From Acanthochlamys bracteata (lineage: Eukaryota > Streptophyta > Magnoliopsida > Pandanales > Velloziaceae), in assembly GCA_019914995.1 (NCBI GenBank), contig CM034126.1, positions 11,847,001 through 11,911,000 of the forward strand: a DNA stretch of 64,000 nucleotides, given 5' to 3'. The translations under genes were made by a program, and so were the position numbers. Each line of letters begins with the position of its first letter. Positions within the stretch are counted from its first letter, which is position 1. Under the pieces are notes generated by a model. The model worked only from the letters and a program-made list of their open reading frames with translations, searched no databases and was not told where the DNA came from. Below, piece after piece: positions 10,140 to 20,893 of this stretch.

Positions 10140-12270
10140 GAAGCAGAGGGCTTGATTAGTCAGCTGATGGGTACCGCAGTTAGGTTTTAACCGAACGGGA
10201 AACGCGTTTATACTAAAAAATGGGAATCGGGGTTAGCCGAGTGATTAATAATTGGAAAGCTTTACAGTTCAATTAATTATGTAAGGACGTCTCCCATTTT
10301 CATAACCATTGTTTATGACTTAACCAGCCCACAATTAAGCATAAGCCACACAGTAACCATGGTTAATGATATTAAGCTTAAGCCACCCTAGTCACCTCAG
10401 CTACAATGCAAACAACTACTAATCATGATGACGTATGAATAGCCAAGTCACCACAGTTTTGGAGATTGGCTGCATGAAGCAGTTACTACTCACTAGGAGT
10501 TTAGCGGTTATTAAGATAACTTTGAGACGTGGCACTATGCTGGAGACTGGTTTGGAAGAACATAGTGGAATCAAAGCTGCGATCAAGTATTGCATTGACT
10601 ATAGTAATGTTTTAATCAATGAAATTATGCAATGAATTGTTTCTCTAAAAATAAGGAAAGTTAATTCAATGAATTAACACTAACTGTAGTGGTGCTTAAA
10701 AAGATCCATCGTCCCTTTAAAGATATCACCCTAAAACAGTCATCTTAACTTAATTCCACAGTAAATAGAAGGAATAAAAATACATTATCAGTGCATGTTT
10801 GAAGTTGTTTATAAAAAAAATTTCTATTTTATTGTAATTTTTATTTTATAATAGTTTTTATAGTATTTGAAGATTTTTTTAATATAAAAAATAAATTTAT
10901 TATTAAAAAACTATGATATAAATTTATTTTTGAAAAAACTTGTTATGTTAATAAACATAAAACCCCAAATGACTCTTCAAAGTGTACAACAATTGTCTTC
11001 ACAAAAAAAAAACAATCAACTTCTGTGAAGTCATGAAATCTCACCACATGTTATGTAAGCTGCCTATAGTTTGCTGATTCTATTATTTCTATAGGAAAGC
11101 CATCCCTTGTGCTTGAAACTTGGAACTTGCAGCTACCAGTACAAACTTATTTGAGACATTTACAACATAAAAACACAGTGCAACAATCCTGAATAGGATA
11201 CAAACTCAACAACAACATCGATGGGTAACTTCGATGACAACACATTTCCAGCACCGTTGAACTTCTCAAATGAATAATATATCATCATAGCTCTAATATC
11301 ATATGGAATGAAGCTTATCTATAGAACTTCCGTCTCTCGTCAAAGTCCGGCGGTGATCACCATTGCTTTAGAAAATATCAAGCCACTGCAGAAAGCAAAG
11401 AATAAAATGAGCATGGCCATTAGAATAAGCAGATATACATATAACTTGTTACGATACAATTAGCCAATAAAACTGAAAAAAGTAGTCAAACTGAACCTAA
11501 TCAGTAGCATAAAAAACATCATGCCCAAAGTATTCTTTAAAAAATGCCCAAAATCATTGCCAAAACTGCAACTTCTAAGAGGTGCAATAACAGAAAATCT
11601 GCTACATAAGAAACTTACCACTTTGTATAAACACTAAATATGAACAGAATATAAAATTGATTTCAAACTAGTAAGTGGTGACCTACCTAAGATTTCAATT
11701 TAACTAAAATTAACTGTAGTCTTATCACATAGATGCTCAAACCAAACATCATCGCAAATCCCATTTCAAGTTTTGAACCCTTGTAGAAAATCGTCATTTG
11801 TCAAAGTTGCCCAAATTCTACAGTTGTTAAGCTTCAACCTTTGAAGATTGCGAGACTACATATTTGACAATGGCTAACTAAATGAAAAAATATCTTATAG
11901 AGAAAACTGAAGCAAGGATGAAATCCCATGCTCAATGTTTAATAACCCTATGTCTATGACCCTTGCATGGTTCTTAGGAAAGAACCAACTTCAGCATACT
12001 CACCAAGAAACTGCTTCTAACTGAAGAAAAATCCTCTGTAGTGAGACACATTGAGCTCTCCATCCTTAAAAACAGTGCCCGTTCACCAAGTTCTCCAGCC
12101 ACAACCAAGCAGAACAACCATGCGACAGCCTAAAAGCTCTGTATCCATATATGTAAAACATAGGTTGCATGGCATCATCATTTTCATAATGGAACTAATG
12201 CTTCAGTCTCCAGACCTGCAGAAGACCATCCATTCTCCAGATACATACAAATGTGGTTGCTGCTTCAATA
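10140..12270. other. Intergenic, no supported gene
   Basis: Reading frames of 60-80 codons occur here but none resembles a protein family or has splice-supported extensions. One AT-rich palindromic repeat lies at 10792-10975. The remainder looks like decayed non-coding sequence. Confidence 0.55.
10792..10975. repeat. AT-rich palindromic MITE-like repeat, copy 2
   Basis: Begins GTGCATGTTTGAAG and ends in ACCCCAAATGACTC around the shared AT-rich core. Ends are diverged. Confidence 0.4.
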
Positions 12271-12278
12271 GATGGCAT

Positions 12279-13073
12279 TAGGGGTGGCAATTTAGGTTAG
12301 TAGGTCGATTTCGGATCGACCCATTTAATAACCGGATCAAATTCGCTCAATTCTAACTCAACTTATGAATTTATATGGATCAAAATTGTCAACCCTAACC
12401 CAACTATTAATAACATGATCAAATTCGGATCGACCCATTTAATAATTAAAATTATTAATTATTTTTAAGCTTCAGCGAATTTATAATATCAGTTGTAATA
12501 AAAGTGCACGATATTCTTAATGACGAGATATAATGAATACCCGTCAAAATATGCTTTTTTGAGTATCTTCATCGATTCTTAAAATATTCAAGAAAATTAT
12601 TTTTATTTTTTAAAAATATGTGGTGACAGCTGAAATTTTATTATTATAAATATATATTAATAATTTCGATAAAATTTTTGATAAATATAGCTATCTAACA
12701 AAATTTTGATAAAATTTTTTATATAAAATTCAAATTCGTCATTACAGAAACACCTACATAGTAATACTTTCGATAATACTATAATTCTCATTGTACACTA
12801 TTTTACTAAAATATAAAAATAACGATTAATTATAAATACCATATAATTTAATAATTTATAAATTATTATTATTGATTATTTTTTCAAAAAATAGCAATTC
12901 GGATTGGTGGGTCAATTTCGGATTAATCCGGATCGGCTCATTTAATAATCGAGTTAAATTTATTTAATTCTAACCCAATCCATATATTTATAAGATCAAA
13001 TTTTCTAATCTTAACCCTAATTAAATTGATCAATTTTGAATTATATTTTCAGATCGGATCATATAGTGTCATA
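12279..13073. mobile_element. Non-autonomous hAT-like element, copy A
   Basis: The left end is TAGGGGTGGCAATTT, a hAT-type terminus common in plant genomes. The right end, read inward on the other strand, is TATGACACTATATGATCC and matches the end of a second copy at 23747-24548. Flanking sequences GATGGCAT (12271-12278) and TATGGCAT (13074-13081) match at 7 of 8 bases, as expected for an aged 8-bp target duplication. The interior is AT-rich with no transposase frame. The middle section around 12625-12750 aligns well to the inverted second copy. Confidence 0.65.
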
Positions 13074-13296
13074 TATGGCATGATTACACCCATCTTAGAT
13101 ACAGAAGGGCAGCTTTAATAGGAACCACCCACTCAAATTCCAACTGTCGCTAGTTCATCAGGAACAGTATCACCAAACAAAGCTTCCCCAGAAAAAAACA
13201 GCATGCTCTACAGCTCCAGCAGTTGGAAGTATAGACCATTCTCATTCTCCAGTCTTGAAAAAGAAAATTCTATTACATGTTTCTAGCATGACCACG

Positions 13297-13540
13297 GGTG
13301 CGTTTGTTTTTTTTTTTCTGTAACAAAATTTTTTAATTTTTAATTATATATTTTTTAATATATTTTATAAATATTTAAAAAATTTATTTAAAAATTTAAA
13401 AAATATAAAAAATTTTTATATAATAAATCTTTTTATTATTTTTTTAAAAATAAAAAAAATATAATTTATTTTAAAAAAAAAAAAATATTTTTAATTTTAA
13501 AAAATTTTATTTCATAAATAATTTCAAACGAAACCCACAT
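13297..13540. repeat. AT-rich palindromic MITE-like repeat, copy 3
   Basis: Left end GGGTGCGTTTGTTT and right end CAAACGAAACCCAC are near reverse complements around the shared AT-rich core. Confidence 0.6.
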
Positions 13541-13633
13541 AGCTTCACCCCAACAGTACAGAGCGGTCACAGCAATTCGGACCCAAATAGAACACCACCT
13601 TATTGATATATACCACATGTGACCACCATTGGT

Positions 13634-13842
13634 AACACTAAGCGCATATTTGGAGAAACTTTTTTCTCTAACTTTTTATTGATGTTTTTTAATAAATTTT
13701 TTAAATATTTTATAAAATTTTTAAAAAATTTAAAATATAAAAAAATTTTATATTATAAAATATTTTTAATATTAAATAAAAACTTATTTTTAAAATATCT
13801 ATTGTTTTCGAAATGCTCAAAGCACTCCCGAAACGCTTCTTA
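13634..13842. repeat. AT-rich palindromic MITE-like repeat, copy 4
   Basis: Begins TAAGCGCATATTTGGAG and ends near CAAAGCACTCCCGAAACGC around the shared AT-rich core. It lies about 100 bp from copy 3. Confidence 0.5.
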
Positions 13843-14051
13843 AAATCCAACAAGTAAATCGGTCCACTGAAAATCAAATATAATAGGTCTAATCACCAAC
13901 ATAGTAGTAATTGATGAAAGATGAAACTAGATTTCAGTTATTAATCACATGCATCTCCGATATTTCATTGCTAACAATTAACTAACAGTCCGATGAACCA
14001 ATGCTGTGACAAGATTGTATTTCTAACTCCTGTAAGCGGTGAAAATAAAAA

Positions 14052-14298
14052 CTCTTTTTTCAATAGGATTAAAAAGCTAGCAGAAGTAGGACTACCTTTG
14101 TTAGAAACCAACTTCAGCCATGGCGAAGGCGGCGCGGCAGAAGTTGGGAGGCGGTAGTTTTCCGATGTTTTCAGACAGCAGCCGCCGCCTAAAAACATTG
14201 GAGAACTGCCATCATCGCCTTCACCATGGCTGATGACGGTTTCTAACGAAGGTAATGCTACTTCTGCTAGCTCCTTAAACCCTATTAAAGAAAAAAAT
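14052..14298. repeat. Long imperfect inverted repeat built from a coding-like fragment
   Basis: Two arms of roughly 105-120 bp face each other across about 20 bp (around 14172-14190). Matching blocks include GCTAGCAGAAGTAG, TTAGAAACC and CAGCCATGG in the left arm, all found in inverted form in the right arm. Read outward, both arms encode related peptides: minus-strand PSPWLKLVSNKGSPTSAS and plus-strand PSPWLMTVSNEGNATSAS. So this is an inverted duplication of a coding fragment rather than a simple AT palindrome. A transcript through it would fold into a long hairpin. The right-arm frame stays open to a TAG at about 14397. Confidence 0.7.
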
Positions 14299-14506
14299 TT
14301 TGTTGTTCAAGACTTACAGAAGCCAGAAATGCAATCTCGACACGGTATCGATTCATCAAATGATTGGTTCATTACTACTTTTAAATTTTGGTGCTAGTAA
14401 TGATAGTTGGGAGTCCAATTACCACGAAGATCATACGCCATTTATATCAATAAGATGGTGGTATATTTTGACCCTGTTCTATACGGTGTTCTCAAAGCTG
14501 ACCCCA

Positions 14507-14640
14507 GCAATGACTGTGAAATATCTTCAAGTCACCGGTTAACCCATCTGATCAACAGGTTTACTCGCTGGATCAAACTGAGTCGAGAAGGTAAAAGAAG
14601 GAGAACCACAACGACGAACAGCAGCAGCAAGATTATATTT
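14507..14640 (+). repeat. Dispersed repeat, copy 1 (related to 23230-23385)
   Basis: CTGGATCAAACTGAGTCGAG followed by GAAGG...GACGAACAGCAGCAGCAAG corresponds to CTGGATCAAACTGGGTCGAG and ACGAACAGCATCGGCAAG at 23300-23380. This is an unclassified dispersed repeat, possibly a transposon end. Confidence 0.45.
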
Positions 14641-15367
14641 TTAAATTTTCCTGCGGTTTTTACGACCAACTCATTACCATTTTGTTTTTATATTTTGGTT
14701 AAAAAACTTAGTACCGATTCGATACATAACAAACATTACCAAAATAAATAAAATGCATTATCTAGAAGACAATAACTTACCATATTACCCTTTATCCGTT
14801 CATTCAAGAGAAGGGTATCTCCGTCATACTCTGGTCAAAATCTTTAGGATCCGTAACTGCCGTTCGCATCCGAGGCGGTCTCACAAACCTGCTCCCCACG
14901 TGGCATCAAAAGATTTGTTATTATTCAGTCTTCGGGATTCAACCTAGCAGCAACTGCTCGAAGGAGGCACACCAAAAGAAACGTACGACACTTCTAAATC
15001 CCCTGTTATGTGCAAAATATAAAACACTGACTTTAGATTGATTTTAAATTTTTCTATATGAAAACTTTAAACGATTTTAGAATTGTGTTAACCTTATTGG
15101 TTGTATTTACTGTTTTAGTGTTTGGAATGATACGGGATTTAGGTTTCCCTACTTGGTACAAGCGAAAGGATAGAAGAGAAAACGGAGAAACCACAGTCAG
15201 CTCTCACTACCACCTCTCTGTTTTGTTCTCTCAAAAACTTCTTCATATTACGGCAATTTTTGTATAAAATCCTCGATTTTGCACCCCTCATTGATCTAAA
15301 TTCGAGTTGGTATTGATCAGGTGATGAGATCGACATAAACTTTGGGGGTAATTGGAGCGCAAGTGAT

Positions 15368-18032
15368 ATGCTTCAAGTAGCTGGTGGAAGAATGGTGGGA
15401 GTTGGTGGGTCAGAGAGTAGTGAGGAAGAGTTGTCAGTGCTACCGAGGCACACCAAAGTGGTGGTGACTGGAAATAATCGAACAAAATCGGTTCTTGTTG
15501 GACTTCAAGGTGTTGTTAAGAAAGCTGTTGGGCTTGGTGGATGGCATTGGCTGGTAAAATTCATTCAACCAAGTTTTTGGTTTTTTATTAGATTGTTAAA
15601 CTGGGTGGTTTTTGGATTCTGGTAGTCTGAATTCGCTTTCCTGTGTGTGGTTTGAAATATGAACAGCTGGTTTTAATTTCGTTTTTCTTTTGGTTTTTGT
15701 TTCTATTTGCATGTAAGTTGTTCTGTATGTGTTGGCCTTTCTATAATATCTAAATTTATTTATTGGAGAAGAGTTTTGAATTGATTGTATGCTGTGTTTT
15801 TGTAGTCAAGCTTTAGTATTGTTTACTTTTTATGTTGAAATTTTTCTTGCGTGTATTTTCTGTGAAGAAAATGACTTCTATTTTTATTAAAAAAATTTAT
15901 ATTGGACTTCAATTAGTAGTTATAGTTATTTTAGTTGCAACCTAACTTAAAATAAATGGGGAAAATTGGAAAGCTCATGAATTGGTATTCTTTTATGTTC
16001 TTTTATGGGATGTTGACTTGATCAAGTAGATTTGTTTTATTAATCGGAGTAAGAACTGGGATTGAAAAATAAATTCCCCAAAACCATCCTTATTAATAAG
16101 TGAGGAAACTGTTTCATGCTTCAATAGGTCATAGTATTGTTCAATTTCCAGCCTTTGCATGTGAGTTCACTGACCAATGTAATTAAGGTTGGTTTCTGGC
16201 TTTTATCCCATACAAAATTGCAGCTTGCAGTTGTAGCCTCTGTTTGAGGGATTTAGAGATTGTGTGTACGATAGCAAAAGTTGGAAGTTGGCCTTATACC
16301 TTTTCTTAAATGATTTGTCTGGTGGAATTTCTTCTTAATATCGGTTTGTGTAGGTTTTTCATTTTCTGAACCAAGTAGTATTTGTTTCATGTTTCTAGAT
16401 TTAAACTTTGCGCCAAGCAGGCAGCAACGCAGATTTTTGGTCTGTTAGATGCACTTTGTGTGTTCCTTCAGCAAAGTATTGATGATATGTTTCTAACATA
16501 ACAAGTGTTGCTTAACTGTTATGAGAAGTTACAGTATGTAACTAGGAAACATTTGTTATGTGACATTGCTAGCCTTGTTCCCTTGAGGTTTTTTGTAATC
16601 TTTAGGTGCACGTTGAAACATAAGGTAACATCTCTAAACATATAGGAATTGTAACAAAAGATTAATTTGCTTGTATCTGCAATTCATGCAAGTTTTGCAC
16701 CACATCCCAATCTTGTTTAGTTCCATTCATTGATGTGCTTTCTTATATAGAAATTCTCAATCATATGATGATGTAATTTTTGTAAATTTCCAAATTGGTA
16801 GTTCTCACTACAGTGTATTTGGAAGGTTGAAGCTTAACCTGATTCTTGAATGCAGGTGCTGACCAATGGAATAGAGGTCAAGTTGCAAAGGAATGCTCTT
16901 AGCGTGATTGAAGCCCCTAATGGTAATGAGGACGATGATGACATCGAACGTGACAACATGCAATGGAATGGTTCAGATTTGGGTAGGCAGTCTATATTAG
17001 TAGTCATATTTTGTTAATTCTTGTAGGTAGTTCCTTGGACTCCTGCGGTTCTGTTACCTGATTGGGAAAGTTGTCTCATGCAGTTTCTGGATTTGAAACA
17101 ACTTGGAATCTAGACCGTTTATGTTATATTTCATCAGTTGATTATCCATGAAACTCTCTTGCAGCTTCTGATGACACATCTTATCAAAGACCTCACAAAT
17201 CCAGACCAAGGACTCATAGGGGACATGTTCACAAGTCTCCAACTCGATCTCATTCTTGTGATTCGCAGTCTAAAGGGTCCGTTTTGTCATCAACAGCCAC
17301 ATCGGTATGAGATTATCAGATTTTATAAGAGAAGATGCATTGATGGCTTTATTGCTTGACACAATACAATTTTGTTTCAATTTTGTCGTCTAATCATATC
17401 GAATGCTAACAATATCGCAAGTGTTGTGTACAGAAAGTGGATCTAGTAAGCTGGAGACAAAAGCATCATCTAATCATCAATTTTTTGAACAGCCACATCA
17501 TCTAACATATTAAAGTCTGATAGTATCATCCCAAATTATTTTTCCTTCTCATCATGGACAGACACTTAATCTCGTAAGTGTTGTGTACAGAAAGTGGATC
17601 TAAGTAAGCTGGAGACAAAAGCATTGTGGAGATATTGGCATCACTTTAACCTTGTAAGGTTCTTTGTACTGTGGGTTATTCTCAGACTCCGGGAAATACT
17701 CGTAGTTCCTCTTCGCTCTTCTGTTCAGTTGCCGTCTAGTGTTGACTTCTTTTTCATTATGAACAGATGGATGCTAGTCCAAACCCGTCAAAAGAGCAGT
17801 TGATTGATGCAGTTCAGAGGCATTTCATGTCGCAGGTATCCTGAAGTGATTTATGCATAATTCTGGTACCTAAATTAAACGCGTTGGTCCCCACATGCAT
17901 AAACATATGTTGAAATTGTTTTTGCCTCTATTTGTGATATTTGTTTATTTCATCCAAAAGCAATTGGATGAGTTGCAGGTCATTGTAGGATTCGTGCAGG
18001 CAGTGAAGAAGCTCAAGACTGTCTGCAGTTGA
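15368..18032 (+). CDS. SAP30-like histone deacetylase complex subunit (AFR1/AFR2-like)
   Basis: Six exons, all GT-AG and in phase: 15368-15553, 16856-16982, 17165-17304, 17591-17653, 17767-17835 and 17961-18032, giving 218 residues. The C-terminal third is the SAP30 Sin3-binding domain: KVDLSKLETKALWRYWHHFN, then SPNPSKEQLIDAVQRHF and LDELQVIVGFVQAVKKLK. The N-terminus holds a short block (PRHTKVVVTGNNRTKSVLVG); the middle is Asp-rich, then basic and Ser-rich. SAP30 proteins bridge Sin3 to histone deacetylases in the nucleus. In Arabidopsis the SAP30 FUNCTION-RELATED proteins act in such a complex at the flowering gene FT. I chose the ATG opening the first long frame; a second Met at codon 9 is possible. 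A decoy copy of the exon-4 acceptor lies in intron 3. Confidence 0.9.
17417..17466 (+). repeat. Partial duplicate of the exon-4 acceptor and exon start within intron 3
   Basis: The 50 bp GCAAGTGTTGTGTACAG plus the first ~33 bases of exon 4 recur almost exactly 159 bp upstream of the real exon 4 (17576-17624). The decoy lacks one base (CTAGTAAG versus CTAAGTAAG), which would shift the frame, and it leaves homology after AAAAGCAT. It retains a complete-looking acceptor. Confidence 0.85.
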
Positions 18033-19200
18033 CGATAGAGATTTGTTTCTAAAAGCTAACAGATTACTAGTTCGTATTCGTTTCAGTAGCTTCTCTGTGT
18101 AATATATAGGTAGTAGCATCCTTCGGGTAAGTGGGTTTTCTACAAAATGGTGGCTTTGTACCAAATAGTAGTAGCTTATTTAATGTAGATATGTTTACCG
18201 CTAAAGAGAACAGCAGCCTTTGCAGCTTTTTCAGAAAAGAAAGTCCTAATATGAATTTCTCTTGCGGTCTTGCCTGGTGTTACAGAAGAAGCAGACTTCA
18301 TTTTCTCTGCTTCAAAAACTTGATTCAGTTTGCTTTGCATAGCTTGATGCAGAATGTGGATCAGGTTGTGTTGAAAGAAAAACAAAAGTTGAAAAAGTTA
18401 GCTTTCAGCAAACCAAAGTTGTCTTTCCAGCTCATTGATCAACTTTGCACTATTGTTATCTTCAGGTTAAGCTATTCATAAAAAAGCCCTCCGAAACTGT
18501 CATAGTATTCTTCAAAGCAATAGAAAAGAAGTAGTAACTTTGAGAAGTGCTTAAAAGATGTCCTTTGGTATCAGGTGTTCTTTTATAATCAGAAGTCCAG
18601 ATGAAACCTTTTCTCATTATTACAACTTTCAAGTAAACTTCACAGATGTTCCCTACAACTTCAACTTGAAGATCTTCTCACTTGCACTAATCTTTCAGAA
18701 AGAACTACAAAGCAGAGCATCAAAACGATCTTAAAGTGGGCAACTTTTTCTTTTGAAATATAATTAGAATGATTATGAGCAACCAAATTTTCATACTCAT
18801 TCCATCTAAAGTTTTCGTTCATACAAAAGGATCACCGCAATCATCATAATCAAAAGGGGTATTATCTACAAATAGAAGATTGCACTAAAAGCAAAAAGCT
18901 AAAATGTCAACTCCAAGAAGCTGCTGCAAAGAGCTCAAGAATTTCATCTTGCAAGTTATGTAAATACCAATAGAAAAGAAACACAAGACGCAATACCAAG
19001 AAAACTTAACATAATAGTAGGTGCTGCAGTTGCAGGAAATTGAGATTGGAGTGCACATAATTAGTTATCATACATAGTATAGGAAGAAATATCAGAGTTC
19101 TTCTGGTCGCACATATAAGGAAACAAGTAGCGTATTCTAGTCTACTTATTAGTGTTTAATTGTACACACAACGGTGAACTATGAACAGCGGACATCCTAT
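18033..19200. other. 3' flank of the SAP30 gene, no supported gene
   Basis: No frame here resembles a known family. The first few hundred bases are presumably 3' untranslated sequence. The remainder is ordinary non-coding DNA up to the broken BUD32 copy. Confidence 0.5.
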
Positions 19201-19204
19201 CATT

Positions 19205-20864
19205 GCATGCTTCCAACCAGTTTTCTCACTGCAATATAGCAGAAAATCTTGAAGAAACGAAAAAGTGACACAGAATATGTCAGTATCAAGAGTACCCACC
19301 TCGGGCGAGCTTGTTCAGTGTGGATGACCATTGCCTTGAAGACTTTCTGTAAGCTCCAAGTATCCTCTCCATCTGTTTTAACCCAAAAAATGAGTACAAT
19401 GGGTTTATCAACCAGCCTAAAGAGAAATCAAAGACCATCTACAATCAGTTGATACTACGGTGATTTTGGAAGAACTGTCAATTATAATTATAGAATTAAC
19501 TCAGTCAATGGAATTGAGTACATTGCATTTCAGCAATTGGTAGGAACTAGGTAGTCAAAACTCTTGGCACTATGCTTAATGTTAAAAGAGGGCTGCAACT
19601 GCGATTTATCAGATGATCACAAGCAATGTGCATTGTTTGTGTTTACAGGCAAGAGATTCATTTTATGAGTTTTGCATAAGCCCTACTAGTCAGCATCTCA
19701 ATCACTTTGATGTGGTATTGTTATGTACTTCGCTTCCCCAACTCACCCCACGGGGCAATTTACTTAACAATACAGCAGGATCATGATTCTGTTGTAGCAT
19801 TCATGCAGGTGTCATGCATCAAAAAGTTCAATAGGTCATAAAGGATGTCCTTGTGAAAATAACCCTTACTACTCTTAGTACAACTTGGTTGCTATATCAC
19901 ATCCCAAGACTAGTCTGAGTCACAACCCCAGTGAGCATCATAAGGTCCAACCATCGTTTGTTATTCAACTCTATAGATAACAATGAAATCACATGGAAAA
20001 TACATCTGGAGATCGTGCAAGGCTGAGAACACAAGAAGACAACTTACCACATCTTCATGATGGATGCATTGATGATAATGCTCCCTCCAGAACATATAAA
20101 TCCACAGCCTTATCCGCAGGAAGGGTTGATGTGAAACTCATACCAAAATCTATAAGAACCTTGGTATAAAAAATGTGTAAGTTATTAAACTACCTCCATA
20201 TCCCATTCTGGATTAACATATTTTCTGTTGTCAGATACTCCATGAACCTACCTCCATCAAGAAGATTTTTCCAACAGCATCACCAATTTGTGTAGCAACA
20301 TCATTCAGCTGTTCTTCATTAATACCATTTGCCCCAAAACCCAGAAGAATTTCCTTCACAGAAGGACCTTCCACAAACTCCAAAAGTCGGAAGTATGAAG
20401 AACTGGGTCCACTGCATATAAAACTGGTGTGGCAACACTGAGACATCTTGCTTTGGTCATGCAGAAAGCTTCCAGCACCAAAAAATATGCTCTGGCAGAG
20501 AATTTAAATGTTAAAAAGACAATGAGCAAAATAGTTTGGAGGATAATGGACACCAACTAGATAAGAGACAGAAATTACTTCAATAAAGAAAATTGCTTAG
20601 AAAAACTAACTGCACTCAAGTGTTTCAGAGTCAATTTTGCGTCAAATGCTGGACGTCAATACTTCTAAGAAAATCGTTCCTGCACAATGGACTTCCGACA
20701 CACAAAGGTTGATAGAAAAGCCCTCGAAGTAGGTCAAGATGTTAAGAACCACTGAAAACAAAGAACATTAAAATTGATATAGACAGAAGGATTTCACATA
20801 CAGCCTCAGCACCCTGTTTCAGCAGGGTACCAAAATTTTCTCCTTGTTCCAAGTCAATTTCCAT
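19205..20864 (-). pseudogene. BUD32: Broken copy of BUD32/PRPK (KEOPS complex kinase)
   Basis: Exon blocks in order match plant BUD32 homologues. 20802-20864: MEIDLEQGENFGTLLKQGAEA with an intact donor. About 20631-20737: FLSTFVCRKSIVQERFS, then a TAG and, two codons later, a TGA, and DAKLTLKHLSA. 20230-20505: CMTKARCLSVATPVLYAVDP, a frameshift, then FVEGPSVKEILLGFG and a second frameshift at the exon end. 20045-20165: VLIDFG...[15 protein letters not shown], ending in an early TGA. About 19300-19372: AYRKSSRQWSSTLNKLA. The exon with the catalytic HGD loop is not found. BUD32 is the kinase/ATPase of KEOPS, needed for the t6A modification of tRNA. Retained introns mean duplication of genomic DNA, not retroposition. 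A functional copy must exist elsewhere. Confidence 0.9.
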
Positions 20865-20893
20865 ATGCTCTATGGAGGTAGATCTATATGTGC

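Noticed and set aside
10222-10262. tRNA-like GGGTTAGCCGAGTG string
   Set aside because: I could not draw an acceptor stem, anticodon arm and T arm around it.
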